A DNA stretch of 64,000 nucleotides from Flavobacterium sp. (GTDB lineage: Bacteria; Bacteroidota; Bacteroidia; Flavobacteriales; Flavobacteriaceae): assembly GCF_025352015.1 (NCBI RefSeq), contig NZ_JANXUG010000088.1, forward strand, positions 37,295 to 101,294, given 5' to 3'. How positions within the stretch are numbered: the stretch's first letter is position 1; each line of letters begins with the position of its first letter. Both the position numbers and the translations under genes were made by a program. Below are positions 9,761-20,223 of the stretch, in pieces. Below the pieces are notes generated by a model. The model was not told where the DNA came from and did no database searches. It saw only the letters and a program-made list of their open reading frames with translations.

Positions 9761-10675
9761 TTAATAATTCCACATATCTGATTCGAAATCTCGAATTTTT
9801 TCTTTGATACGTTCTGATTCTAACAATTGCGATTGCGCATTGTCTTTCATGTATTGCTCTATTTGTCTATCACCATATACATTTTCTTCCTTATAAATTT
9901 CAGCGTTAAACCTACGCGAATTAAGTAAGTGATCAAAAGTAATTGGCATAGCAGAATTTTTGTCGTTAAACGCTTTAGCTTCATGCAATATGTCTCGAAT
10001 TGGAGGGAAATAAACCCAAAACAAATCTATAACATCCGCTTTATCATTACCAGCATCACGAGCTTCGGGAGTTACGGGACAAAGCGCCAATAATCGGTAC
10101 TTCAATTCACCTTGTCGTTTGTCAAAATACCAAAACCCTTTTATCTTATAACCCGAAATATAACTAGCATCTAGCTCTTTCTTATTAATAAATTGTTTAT
10201 CTAATACTTTTCTTCCTGATTTATAATCATCAAAATAATTGTTGATTTCGTCCTTACCAACATTGGTAGTATCAATATAAGTAAACGAAGATTCCATATC
10301 CTTGAAGGTTCTTTTGGTATTGAAATAATCATCAGCATAAACTTCGGTAATTTTACCACTTTTAATATTTTTTACAAGAACGTCAAATAAAGACCTTCTT
10401 TCTTTACCTACAAAGGCAGTGTCTATAGGATAATATAGCGGAAAATTAATTCTTTCATCAATATCAATAAACTCCCAAATTGTTTTTCCCATCAATACAT
10501 CTCTGTCATGAACATAACCATAAGGTAATGGTTTATCATTATCGGAGATTAATTGCGCAGGTGTTTTTTTACCAATCTCCTCGGGAGTTTTGGCATTCAA
10601 CAAATTTGATTGAGCAAAAGTAAAAGTACTCCATGCTACCACAAAAGCTACTGATAAAATATTTCTAATTTTCAT
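9761..10675 (-). CDS. gldN: gliding motility / type IX secretion protein GldN
   Basis: Sequence features and position after gldM in gldKLMN. Confidence 0.93.
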   Translation of the reverse strand: MKIRNILSVAFVVAWSTFTFAQSNLLNAKTPEEIGKKTPAQLISDNDKPLPYGYVHDRDVLMGKTIWEFIDIDERINFPLYYPIDTAFVGKERRSLFDVLVKNIKSGKITEVYADDYFNTKRTFKDMESSFTYIDTTNVGKDEINNYFDDYKSGRKVLDKQFINKKELDASYISGYKIKGFWYFDKRQGELKYRLLALCPVTPEARDAGNDKADVIDLFWVYFPPIRDILHEAKAFNDKNSAMPITFDHLLNSRRFNAEIYKEENVYGDRQIEQYMKDNAQSQLLESERIKEKIRDFESDMWNY

Positions 10676-10723
10676 AATTTACGATATAAGTTATTTGAGT
10701 AGGTTTTCTATCAACTTAAATTA

Positions 10724-12280
10724 TTATTGAATTTCATATAATACTGGTGCTGCATCTTTAGGCACAATAGCAGCACTAGTACCAACAATTTTGGTTTTGA
10801 TGTCAAAAATTGTTATTTGATCTCCTTTGGATGCTCTAGCCAAAGCTGATTTACATTGTGCATTAACTCTATCTCCACTAACAATGATAGCAGCTTGTCC
10901 GGGAACTTTGAAACTAAAACGCGTTACCTGAAAAGTTAAATCATAAAGGAAATCCTGTAAGACTGCAGATATTTGAGAAACTTCTAAACGAGACTTTGCT
11001 CCTTTTTGAAGACCTACGTTTCCGCCAATAGCACCCGCTGGAGCAGGAATATTTTTTATTCTAAATATTTTACTGTCTGTAACGGGTTTACCATCAGGTA
11101 ATTTTGCCGTAACACTAACTTTTACTTCAGTCCCAGAGGGAGGATTTAGATTATATTTTCCAGCATTTCCAGCAGCTTTCGCTAAACCTGGAGCCGAAGC
11201 TGAGACCTTATCATCAGAGATTCCCGCAAATGAGATAGTCATTGGGTTCGGCAAACCTCTATAAACCACATTCATTTTATCTGCAGAAATATTAGCTGAT
11301 TTAGGTTGTGGAACCACAACATAGTTACCTTTTATTGGTAAGCTAACCACTTTTCCGTTTTCATCAAAGTTAAAAGAACCTGTAATTTCATGTTCTCCAA
11401 CTGCACCCGCTCCAAATGAAAAATCAGCTTGTCCTGCTTTAGCAACAACACTTGAACCATTTACAATTACCGATTTGGCAACTAAATTTGGGTCAAATTT
11501 ACCGAGTATAATTTTACCTTTAACTGCTTCACCTTGAAAAAAGGCAGTTTTTTCGGGAACCACAATTGGCTGATAGGCAGTTAATGATGCCGCAGCAACA
11601 AGGTCAGATTTAAACATTCCTTCCATTACGTCACTTTCGGTTGTTTTTATGTCAGCTTGTAATTGTGTCAACTTTGTAACCGATGCAATCAAAGGAAAGT
11701 GATGGTAATTATAATCTAACCATGGTAATTTTGCTTCTGCTTTTTCTGAATAAACATCTGCTGTGGCAAATCTTTTTTCAATTTTTTTCATTTCAACATC
11801 TGCAATTGAACTTCCTCCTATTGCCTTAATTTTTCCGGCAAATCCTTTAATTTTTTCTAAAAATTCCTTACCTTTTGTTGACTCTTTATCTCCTTTGTAG
11901 AACATGTTATCAATAGCATCACTTTTATCCATTTGCTCACAAGGATAATTTCCTTCTTTGTCTTTAGGAAACGGTTTTGTTATTTCACTTTTAATACTTT
12001 CTACATAACTTGAAAATTCTTTAGCCACGGCTCTTATTTTATCAACTTTTGATTTTTTATCCCCATATTGTAATGGTTGGTCTTTAGCTTTTTGTTGAAG
12101 TTGTGCAAAAGAACTTTCATTTCTTGCATCTGTAATCGAATTTGAGCTTTCAATTTTATTATTTAAAATTCCAAAAGCAGATAATACTTCTTTGGACATA
12201 TTTAATGCCAACATTGCGATGAAAACCAAATACATTAGGTTAATCATCTTCTGTCTAGGGGTTAATTTTCCTCCTGCCAT
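10724..12280 (-). CDS. gldM: gliding motility / T9SS motor protein GldM
   Basis: 'MAGGKLTPRQKMINLMYLVFIAMLALNMSKEVLSAFG' N-terminal TM. Confidence 0.96.
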   Translation of the reverse strand: MAGGKLTPRQKMINLMYLVFIAMLALNMSKEVLSAFGILNNKIESSNSITDARNESSFAQLQQKAKDQPLQYGDKKSKVDKIRAVAKEFSSYVESIKSEITKPFPKDKEGNYPCEQMDKSDAIDNMFYKGDKESTKGKEFLEKIKGFAGKIKAIGGSSIADVEMKKIEKRFATADVYSEKAEAKLPWLDYNYHHFPLIASVTKLTQLQADIKTTESDVMEGMFKSDLVAAASLTAYQPIVVPEKTAFFQGEAVKGKIILGKFDPNLVAKSVIVNGSSVVAKAGQADFSFGAGAVGEHEITGSFNFDENGKVVSLPIKGNYVVVPQPKSANISADKMNVVYRGLPNPMTISFAGISDDKVSASAPGLAKAAGNAGKYNLNPPSGTEVKVSVTAKLPDGKPVTDSKIFRIKNIPAPAGAIGGNVGLQKGAKSRLEVSQISAVLQDFLYDLTFQVTRFSFKVPGQAAIIVSGDRVNAQCKSALARASKGDQITIFDIKTKIVGTSAAIVPKDAAPVLYEIQ

Positions 12281-12336
12281 TTTTTCTAATTAGTTTGAAT
12301 TATTATTTTGTTTAAAATATATAGTTATAAAACTAA

Positions 12337-12984
12337 TTATCCTTTGTTACTCATTGCAGAAAGCATTCCACCATATACATTATTCAATGTAGAAAGGTTA
12401 GAAGTCAAACTTTTCATTTGATCTTTTAATTTTAAATTGTTTTCGGCAACTTCATCATTGATTTTCGCATTTCTTTCGGCACTTTGTAATTGTACATTAT
12501 ACAAACCGTTTAAAGCTTCTAATTGAGTAGCAGCTTTGGTCATTTCTTCAGCATATTTTTTTGTCGAAGCAACAGAGTCAACTGTAGGGGATATGGCTTT
12601 TGCAGCTCCTTCAAAATTCTTGATACTGTTTCCTAAACTTTCCATTAATGCACTGTCCACTTTAGCCTCTTTCAACATAGCGTCTAATTTTTTAGACAAT
12701 AACCCTTGCGCATCTGTTCCATCTTCTGTTTTTACTTTTCTGGCTTTTGCTTCACCACCTGCTAATTCAGGATAAACCAAAGACCAGTCTAATTCATTAT
12801 CAACTGGTTCAAAAGCAGATAAACCAAAAATTAATGCTTCTGTTACAAGACCTATAGTCAACATTAAATTACCTGTAATAAATCCGAATTCTATGTGAGT
12901 AATTTTAAATAATGCTCCAATAATCACGACTGCTGCGCCCATACCGTAGGCGAAATTCATTGCTTTTTTGCTTAATAATGCCAT
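12337..12984 (-). CDS. gldL: gliding motility / T9SS motor protein GldL
   Basis: Two N-terminal TMs, 'KKAMNFAYGMGAAVVIIGALFKI'. Confidence 0.96.
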   Translation of the reverse strand: MALLSKKAMNFAYGMGAAVVIIGALFKITHIEFGFITGNLMLTIGLVTEALIFGLSAFEPVDNELDWSLVYPELAGGEAKARKVKTEDGTDAQGLLSKKLDAMLKEAKVDSALMESLGNSIKNFEGAAKAISPTVDSVASTKKYAEEMTKAATQLEALNGLYNVQLQSAERNAKINDEVAENNLKLKDQMKSLTSNLSTLNNVYGGMLSAMSNKG

Positions 12985-13038
12985 AATAATAAAAATTTTA
13001 GTTAGTTAAAGTTAATTGTATTTAAGTTAGTTTTGAAA

Positions 13039-14460
13039 TTACTTTTTAGGTGCGCCGTTTTTTGTCACTTTAGTTCCCATATAATCCTGAACGGTACGGA
13101 AACCAATATAACTTCTAGCGGAGTCTGCATATTCGAAGTCTCTGGTGGCTACTTGTAAGAAGTAAGCAACATCTTTCCAAGAACCGCCACGAACTGCTTT
13201 TCTCATGTTCTTTAAATCTGAAACGTTAGGATTTATAGAAGAAACATATTCATAAGCAGCAGCATCATAAGATGAATCTGTCCATTCAGAAACGTTACCT
13301 GCCATATTGTATAAATTATATCCATTTGGCTGATAGGACTTTGCTTCAACGGTGTATAAAGCTTGGTCTGCCGCATAATCGCCTCTGTTAGGTTTGAAAT
13401 TAGCTAAAAAACAACCACGGTCATTTTTAGCATAAGGACCACCCCAAGGAAAAGTTCCTGATTCTATTCCTCCTCTTGCCGCATATTCCCATTCTGATTC
13501 AATTGGTAAACGAAAAGTATTAATCAAATCATGATGTTTTTTCTTCGATTTAATGTAGGAGTTTTTGTTTAATGTTCTCCATGCACAAAATGCTTTAGCT
13601 TGTTTCCAACTCACACCAACAACTGGATACTGGGCATAAGCTTGGTGCCAAAAGTAATCATTATGCATTGGTTCGTTGTAAGAATAAGCAAAATCTTTGA
13701 TCCATACTGTTGTATCGGGATACACCAATTGTTGTTCTGTTTTAATGAAAGTACTTCTTTTGCCGGTTTTTGCTTTTGCTGCAGCTTGAATGTCCATCCA
13801 TGAATATCTGAATTTCAATTTACGAACATCTATGGTTCGTAACCCGTTGAAAGATTCAGCCATAGGAAGGTACATAGTGTCCATTACTTCTGTGTAGTAT
13901 TCATCAGGATACTTCTTGGTATCTTTAATAAGTTTAATCTTTTTATTTAATCTTCTTCCAGCATAAGGATCGTCATCAGTTCCTACGCTATAATAATTTT
14001 CATACATGTATTTATCATAGGGAGTCATCTTCGCAGGATCGGTATCATTGAAAGCAAAATCACCAATACTTCCTCCATTTTTTCCACTTTTACCGCCTTT
14101 ACCTCCTTTTGCAGAACCAGCCGTTTGACCCACTTCGTCAGCAAGGATAGCTAAACGAACTCTTATAGTAGAATCTTTTACCCATTCAACAAATTGACGG
14201 TATTCACTATTTGTGATTTCAGTTTCATCCATGTAGAATGATCTAACGGTAACCGTTTTCGTAGGTGCATCTTGAACATTAGCTAAATCACCATCGGATT
14301 TACCCATAATGAAAGCACCGCCTGGAATTAATGTCATTCCAAAAGGTTTTTCTGGGTGCCATTTTTTTCCTTTAACTCCTACTAACTCACCTTTGTCGCT
14401 TGACCCACCACAAGAGGTTAATAAAGCCAAAAGTGACACGAATGTTATGAACTTCTTCAT
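13039..14460 (-). CDS. gldK: gliding motility lipoprotein GldK (FGE-sulfatase domain)
   Basis: Lipobox 'LLTSCGG'; 'GGAFIMGKSDGD', 'AGNVSEWTDSSYD', 'RGGSWKD...IGFRTV'. Confidence 0.96.
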   Translation of the reverse strand: MKKFITFVSLLALLTSCGGSSDKGELVGVKGKKWHPEKPFGMTLIPGGAFIMGKSDGDLANVQDAPTKTVTVRSFYMDETEITNSEYRQFVEWVKDSTIRVRLAILADEVGQTAGSAKGGKGGKSGKNGGSIGDFAFNDTDPAKMTPYDKYMYENYYSVGTDDDPYAGRRLNKKIKLIKDTKKYPDEYYTEVMDTMYLPMAESFNGLRTIDVRKLKFRYSWMDIQAAAKAKTGKRSTFIKTEQQLVYPDTTVWIKDFAYSYNEPMHNDYFWHQAYAQYPVVGVSWKQAKAFCAWRTLNKNSYIKSKKKHHDLINTFRLPIESEWEYAARGGIESGTFPWGGPYAKNDRGCFLANFKPNRGDYAADQALYTVEAKSYQPNGYNLYNMAGNVSEWTDSSYDAAAYEYVSSINPNVSDLKNMRKAVRGGSWKDVAYFLQVATRDFEYADSARSYIGFRTVQDYMGTKVTKNGAPKK

Positions 14461-14728
14461 ATGAATATTTTGGGGTTATTTGAATATTATTTTTAAGGCG
14501 TAAACCTATTTATTATTTTTCAAAAAAGCAATTAATTAATATTAAATTTATCAGTCTAAAATTTGATTATGATAATTGACAATTCAAAAATAGAATTAAT
14601 GTTAGTATTAAAAAAATATTTTATCGATAAAATGCATTTTTATACGCTAAAATGCTATTTTTATATATTTTTGTAATCTATATATTATGTTATTAGCATT
14701 GAATGATGAAATATTTATTTAAATTGTA

Positions 14729-15883
14729 TTAAACACTATTTTTTCGTTGTGCTTTCCACCATCTTTCAGGTATTTCTTGGTTACACGCAGTTAAATATTC
14801 TTCATGTGAACATGGTAATAACGTGTTTTTTTTTAGTTTATTGTGCTGACCCGCAAAAAAATTTATTTCTATCCACCATCTTCCTGTTTTGTTACTCTTG
14901 TAAAAAACTAAATCTTCACTTTCTAATGGAACTATATATTTTAAAAAGTTTTCTCTTGTTGTGAATGGATACTCATTAGAACGAAAATTAACCCCTTCAA
15001 TGAAGTACCATATTATTTGCGCTATTAAAATCGATTCTTCTTTTGAATTATTATGATTAAAAATCCCTATCGAACTAACTTTATCACTGATGCCTGAATA
15101 CCTTGACAAGCTACAAATTTCTTTTCCGTCAAATCCATTTGGATTGAAAGTAGTTAGATTTCCTGAAGTAGAGGATTTTACGCTATTTAAATCAATACTA
15201 ACAATATCGGCATCGCGAAAAACGGGTTCTGCAAGCTCAATATTAGTGGACAGTTCGCCTAGTCTGTATGCATCAAAATATAATTTTTCGATTAAATCAA
15301 TTTCCTCTTGTGAATTGTAATAGGTTTGAAAACCTACATTGCTGAAATTAAAAAGATTATTCGGTTCATTAAGAATTATTTTAGTCAGATAAGAGTCGGC
15401 TGAAATGCTGTCATCTTGTTTACCCAAATCAAATTTACTATCTATAGCTACCAAGTTAACCATCTGTTCTAGAGCATCATATGCCCTGTAAATAGGATAA
15501 GTCAAATCTTGTGAACCTCCAATAATTATAGGGATAGTACCTTTTTTGATAAGCTTTGATGCTACTTTCTGTAACGCAAAAAATGTATCTTCCAAGGAGT
15601 TTCCGGCTATAATATCTCCTAAATCTGCAATATAACTATGCCAATTTCCTGGAAATAAACCATATAATTCTTTTCGGATTGCGTTCAAATTAATGATTTC
15701 ATTTACGGAATTTGTAGCACCTCGGTTTTCTAACACACCAATGATTGCAATTTTTACTTTATCAATGTCTGGAAAGTCTTTATCTGTGTGAAAAGCGATT
15801 TTACTCCCCAAATGCTGTGTTGACAATCTATTTATGTATTCCAATATTTCGTTATCAACAGGTGAAAGAAAGTCAAATTCCAT
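14729..15883 (-). CDS. arginase/formimidoylglutamase-family protein
   Basis: 'IIIGGSQDLTYPIY', 'VSIDLNSVKSS' ureohydrolase-like motifs; position between topA and gldK. Confidence 0.8.
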   Translation of the reverse strand: MEFDFLSPVDNEILEYINRLSTQHLGSKIAFHTDKDFPDIDKVKIAIIGVLENRGATNSVNEIINLNAIRKELYGLFPGNWHSYIADLGDIIAGNSLEDTFFALQKVASKLIKKGTIPIIIGGSQDLTYPIYRAYDALEQMVNLVAIDSKFDLGKQDDSISADSYLTKIILNEPNNLFNFSNVGFQTYYNSQEEIDLIEKLYFDAYRLGELSTNIELAEPVFRDADIVSIDLNSVKSSTSGNLTTFNPNGFDGKEICSLSRYSGISDKVSSIGIFNHNNSKEESILIAQIIWYFIEGVNFRSNEYPFTTRENFLKYIVPLESEDLVFYKSNKTGRWWIEINFFAGQHNKLKKNTLLPCSHEEYLTACNQEIPERWWKAQRKNSV

Positions 15884-15886
15884 AGT

Positions 15887-18388
15887 TTATTTCTTTTTTG
15901 TTGCTGCTTTTTTCGTGGTAGCTTTTTTGGCGGCAGTTTTCTTTTCGGGTGTTTTTTTGGCAATCATCTCTTTCACTTCTTCCAAAGTCAATTTGGAGGC
16001 ATCAACATCTTTATTCAATTCAATCTTGATTTTGCCTTTTGTAATTTCTGATCTTCCCCAACGGGCTTTTTGAACCAAAATTCCCTCTGATTCCCAATTG
16101 TGAATTACCTTGTCTATATTTTTTTGTAATTTATCTTCAATAATTGATTCAATGTCTTGCTGTGATAAATTATTGAAATTATATTTTGTACTCACATTAA
16201 TGAACATGCCGTTCCATTTCAAAAAAGGACCAAACCGACCTGTTCCCTTTTGAACACCCTCACCTTTATAAACTGCAACCGGAGCATCGGCAGATTCTTT
16301 TTCATCAATCAAAACTTTTGCTCTTTCTAAATCTACATCTAATGGTTCTTCTCCTTTTGGTAAAGACACGAATACTTTTCCAAACCTGATAAAAGGACCA
16401 AACCGACCTAAACTTACTTCAACTTCTTCTCCTTTATAAGCTCCTAAAGCTTTGGGTAGTAAAAATAAATTCAACGCTTCTTCAAGCGTAATATTGCCAA
16501 TGTTTTGTTCTGGTCGTAAACTAGCAAATTTCTTTTCTTCATCATCGGCCTCTCCAATTTGAGCCATTGGACCAAATTTTCCTAACCGAACTATAACTTG
16601 TTTTCCTGTTTTTGGGTCCTTGCCCAATATTCTTTCGCCGCTTTCTCTTTCGGCGGTGTCTTGAACCAGAATTACATTGGGATGAAATTTATCGTAGAAC
16701 TCTTGCATCATCTTTGCCCAATCGATATTTCCTTCGGCGATTTCATCAAAATCTTGCTCTACTTTCGCGGTGAAATTATAATCTAAAATCGCTGCAAAGT
16801 TCTTTACCAAAAAGTCGTTTACAATCGTTCCAATATCTGTTGGAACCAACTTTCCTTTATCCGAACCTGTCATTTCTGTTAAAACTTGGCTTTTAACTTC
16901 ACCAGCTTTTAATACAAATTGGTTATATTTTCGTTCTAAGCCTTCAAAGCTTCCTTTTTCAACATAGGTTCTTGCAATAATGGTTGAAATAGTTGGCGCA
17001 TAAGTTGATGGTCTACCAATGCCTAATTCTTCGAGTTTTTTTACCAATGCGGCTTCGGTGTAGCGGCTTGGTGCTTGGGTAAATCGTTCTTTGGCTACTA
17101 TTTGCTGATTGGCTAGTCTTTCATTTACTTTTAAGGCTGGCAACATGCCTTCTTGTTCTTCATCGTCATCGTCATTGCCTTCGAGATATACTTTTAAGAA
17201 TCCTTCAAACTTGATTACTTCGCCTGATGCCTGAAAAATTTGGTTGTGATTATTAGCTTCAATCTTAACATTTGTTCTTTCCAATTCAGCATCACTCATT
17301 TGTGACGCTAATGTTCTTTTCCAAATCAAATCGTATAAACGTGCTTGGTCTCTTTCTACATTCACGGTGTGACGCGACATATCGGTTGGGCGAATGGCTT
17401 CGTGGGCTTCCTGCGCACCTTTGCTTTTAGAAGTAAAAGTTCTTGGTTTTGAGAATTGACTTCCGTAAGATTTTGTGATTTCGGCTTGTGCCGCGGCAAT
17501 TGCTTCTTTTGAAAGATTCACGCTGTCCGTTCTCATATAAGTAATCAAACCAGCTTCGTATAAACGCTGTGCGATTTGCATCGTGATTCCTACGGGTAAA
17601 TATAATTTACGAGCCGCTTCCTGTTGTAACGTTGACGTTGTAAATGGTGCAGCCGGTGATTTCTTGGTGGGTTTGGTTTCTAAATCGGCTACTTTATAGC
17701 TGGAGCCGATGTTGTAATTAAGAAAATCTTCAGCTTCTTTTTTGGTGGCGAAGTTTTTTGGCAATTTGGCTTTGACTACTTTTCCGGCTTCGTTGGTAAA
17801 TTCAGCGGTTACCGAATAAGAAGCAACTGGTTTGAAATCCTGTATTTCCCTTTCTCTTTCAACAATCAAACGCACGGAAACCGATTGCACACGTCCTGCA
17901 GATAAACCGCCTTTTACTTTTTTCCATAAAACAGGAGAAAGTTCATATCCAACCAATCTGTCTAAAACCCTTCGTGCTTGTTGGGCATTAACTAAATTAT
18001 AATCTATTTCTCTAGGATTATCAATAGCTTTTAGGATGGCATTTTTGGTGATTTCGTGGAAAACAATTCTTTTGGTTTTGTTTTTGTCTAATTTTAATTC
18101 TTCGGATAAATGCCATGAAATAGCTTCTCCTTCGCGATCCTCATCGGAAGCTAACCAAACCATTTCGGCATTTTTGGCTAATCCTTTTAGTTTGGCAACC
18201 AAAGCTTTTTTATCGGCAGAGACTTCGTATTTGGGTTTAAAACCATTTAAGACATCTACTCCTATTTCTTTAGAAGGCAAGTCGGCTATGTGCCCGTAGC
18301 TTGACTCTACTTGGTAATCGCTTCCTAAAAATTTCTCGATGGTTTTTGCCTTTGCTGGTGACTCTACGATAACTAAATTCTTTGCCAT
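15887..18388 (-). CDS. topA: DNA topoisomerase I
   Basis: 'KNLVIVESPAKAKTIEKFLG', 'GLITYMRTDSVNLS'; Lys/Ala/Thr-rich C-terminus. Confidence 0.98.
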   Translation of the reverse strand: MAKNLVIVESPAKAKTIEKFLGSDYQVESSYGHIADLPSKEIGVDVLNGFKPKYEVSADKKALVAKLKGLAKNAEMVWLASDEDREGEAISWHLSEELKLDKNKTKRIVFHEITKNAILKAIDNPREIDYNLVNAQQARRVLDRLVGYELSPVLWKKVKGGLSAGRVQSVSVRLIVEREREIQDFKPVASYSVTAEFTNEAGKVVKAKLPKNFATKKEAEDFLNYNIGSSYKVADLETKPTKKSPAAPFTTSTLQQEAARKLYLPVGITMQIAQRLYEAGLITYMRTDSVNLSKEAIAAAQAEITKSYGSQFSKPRTFTSKSKGAQEAHEAIRPTDMSRHTVNVERDQARLYDLIWKRTLASQMSDAELERTNVKIEANNHNQIFQASGEVIKFEGFLKVYLEGNDDDDEEQEGMLPALKVNERLANQQIVAKERFTQAPSRYTEAALVKKLEELGIGRPSTYAPTISTIIARTYVEKGSFEGLERKYNQFVLKAGEVKSQVLTEMTGSDKGKLVPTDIGTIVNDFLVKNFAAILDYNFTAKVEQDFDEIAEGNIDWAKMMQEFYDKFHPNVILVQDTAERESGERILGKDPKTGKQVIVRLGKFGPMAQIGEADDEEKKFASLRPEQNIGNITLEEALNLFLLPKALGAYKGEEVEVSLGRFGPFIRFGKVFVSLPKGEEPLDVDLERAKVLIDEKESADAPVAVYKGEGVQKGTGRFGPFLKWNGMFINVSTKYNFNNLSQQDIESIIEDKLQKNIDKVIHNWESEGILVQKARWGRSEITKGKIKIELNKDVDASKLTLEEVKEMIAKKTPEKKTAAKKATTKKAATKKK

Positions 18389-18509
18389 ACTCCGATTGTT
18401 TATGTCGGCAAAAGTACTAGTTTTTTTTAAAAAACCGTTTTATTGCATTTTTTTCACGATGATTGACTCATTTTAATATCCAACTCTGATACAAAAGACT
18501 ACAACTCAC

Positions 18510-18565
18510 TAGCCCCGATTGCAGCGGTTACCATGTAACGCGGAAAGCGGGAACTCGGATTCCAA
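18510..18565 (+). repeat. Intergenic structured element copy 2 (TAGCCCCGAT...GCGGGAA)
   Basis: tagccccgattgcagcggttaccatgtaacgcggaaagcgggaactcggatt; see copy at 8226-8280. Confidence 0.75.
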
Positions 18566-18640
18566 ATATGCTCTTACCAATCGCTCTAAAACTTTTATTA
18601 AACCGCTACTGCCATCCTGTCAGATTTTATAATTTAGTAT

Positions 18641-18648
18641 TATCTTTG
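18641..18648 (+). promoter_or_regulatory. -7 box TATCTTTG upstream of miaB
   Basis: Matches TAnnTTTG. Confidence 0.55.
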
Positions 18649-18693
18649 TTGCCCCGATGAATCGGAAATGATAATGAAGAACATTATATAAGA

Positions 18694-18712
18694 TACTGAA
18701 ATAAATTCAGCA
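18694..18712 (+). repeat. CTGAA-N5-TTCAG palindrome immediately upstream of miaB start
   Basis: gaTACTGAA-ATAAA-TTCAGCAtaaATGG. Confidence 0.7.
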
Positions 18713-18715
18713 TAA

Positions 18716-20164
18716 ATGGAAAAGGAAATTAATGAGCAAAAGCAAGGTAGCAGTCTTGTTTTGGAGCCTAAAAAAGAAAATACCAAAAAACTATTTATAG
18801 AAAGTTATGGCTGCGCGATGAATTTTTCGGACAGTGAAGTAGTCGCTTCTATATTAACCAACCAAGGATATAATACAACAACTGTATTGGAAGAAGCCGA
18901 TCTGGTTTTAGTAAATACCTGTTCCATTCGGGACAAAGCAGAGCAAACGGTGCGAAAGCGCTTGGAAAAATACAATGCGGTAAAACGAGAAGTGAATCCG
19001 AATATGAAAGTGGGCGTTCTGGGTTGTATGGCGGAACGGTTGAAAGAAAAATTTCTGGACGAAGAAAAAATTGTCGATATGGTTGTTGGACCTGACTCCT
19101 ACAAGGATTTACCCAACTTATTGCAGGAAGTTGAACAAGGCAGAGATGCCATCAATGTAATTTTATCGAAAGAAGAAACTTATGGTGATATTTCCCCCGT
19201 GCGACTGATGAGCAATGGTGTGACCGCTTTAGTATCGATTACACGCGGATGCGATAATATGTGTACGTTTTGTGTGGTGCCTTTTACCCGCGGACGTGAA
19301 CGCAGTCGTGAACCGCAAAGCATACTTTCGGAAATTAAAGATTTATGGAACAATGGCTTTAAAGAAGTAACGCTTTTGGGTCAGAATGTAGATAGTTATC
19401 TTTGGTATGGTGGTGGTTTGAAAAAAGATTTTGAAAAGGCTACTGAAATACAACAAGCTTCAGCGGTTGGATTTGACCAATTGTTGGAAATGACGGCGGT
19501 TCAATTCCCGAAGATGCGGATTCGTTTTTCGACTTCCAATCCGCAGGATATGCATGAAGAAGTATTGCATATAATTGCCAAATATCCTAATGTGTGCAAA
19601 CATGTTCACTTGCCTGTTCAAAGCGGAAGCGACAGAATTTTAAAGGAAATGAATCGTTTGCACACAAGAGCAGAATATTTATATCTGATTAACAAAATAC
19701 ATCAAATTATCCCCGAAGTTAGCGTTACACAAGACATGATTGCCGGTTTTCCTACAGAAACAGAAACAGATCATCAAGACACTTTAAGTTTAATGGAAGC
19801 AGTGAAATATGGTTTTGGATATATGTATTCGTATTCAGAACGCCCAGGAACATTAGCAGGAAGAAAAATGAAAGATGATGTAACCGAAGAAACCAAATTA
19901 CGAAGGTTACAAGAAATAGTAGACTTACAACGGATGCACAGCGGTATCAGAACAAAAGAATTTGTTGGCAAAACCGTAGAAGTTTTAGTAGAAAAAGTTT
20001 CTAAAAAATCAGACAATGATTTATCAGGACGCAATTCACAAAGCTTTGTGGTGGTGTTTCCAAGAGAGCACTATAAGATTGGGGATTTTGTAAATGTAAA
20101 AATTACCAGTTGCACCAGCGGCACTTTGATTGGGACTGCAGTTGGGTATAGTGAAATGAATTAA
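18716..20164 (+). CDS. miaB: tRNA (N6-isopentenyl adenosine(37)-C2)-methylthiotransferase MiaB
   Basis: 'SYGCAMNFSDSEV', radical SAM 'RGCDNMCTFCVVPFTRGRERSR', TRAM domain. Confidence 0.97.
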   Translation: MEKEINEQKQGSSLVLEPKKENTKKLFIESYGCAMNFSDSEVVASILTNQGYNTTTVLEEADLVLVNTCSIRDKAEQTVRKRLEKYNAVKREVNPNMKVGVLGCMAERLKEKFLDEEKIVDMVVGPDSYKDLPNLLQEVEQGRDAINVILSKEETYGDISPVRLMSNGVTALVSITRGCDNMCTFCVVPFTRGRERSREPQSILSEIKDLWNNGFKEVTLLGQNVDSYLWYGGGLKKDFEKATEIQQASAVGFDQLLEMTAVQFPKMRIRFSTSNPQDMHEEVLHIIAKYPNVCKHVHLPVQSGSDRILKEMNRLHTRAEYLYLINKIHQIIPEVSVTQDMIAGFPTETETDHQDTLSLMEAVKYGFGYMYSYSERPGTLAGRKMKDDVTEETKLRRLQEIVDLQRMHSGIRTKEFVGKTVEVLVEKVSKKSDNDLSGRNSQSFVVVFPREHYKIGDFVNVKITSCTSGTLIGTAVGYSEMN

Positions 20165-20184
20165 AACAATGAATAATATATAGT

Positions 20185-20223
20185 GGATAATTAATAATTT
20201 CAAAAATTAGGAATTAATTATCC
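20185..20223. repeat. Inverted repeat GGATAATTAAT / ATTAATTATCC
   Basis: 11-bp perfect arms, 17-nt loop, between miaB and the sigma-54 regulator. Confidence 0.6.

Noticed and set aside
14461-14728. ~270-bp gap upstream of gldK as a possible regulatory RNA
   Set aside because: AT-rich with no convincing inverted repeats; probably the gldK promoter region.
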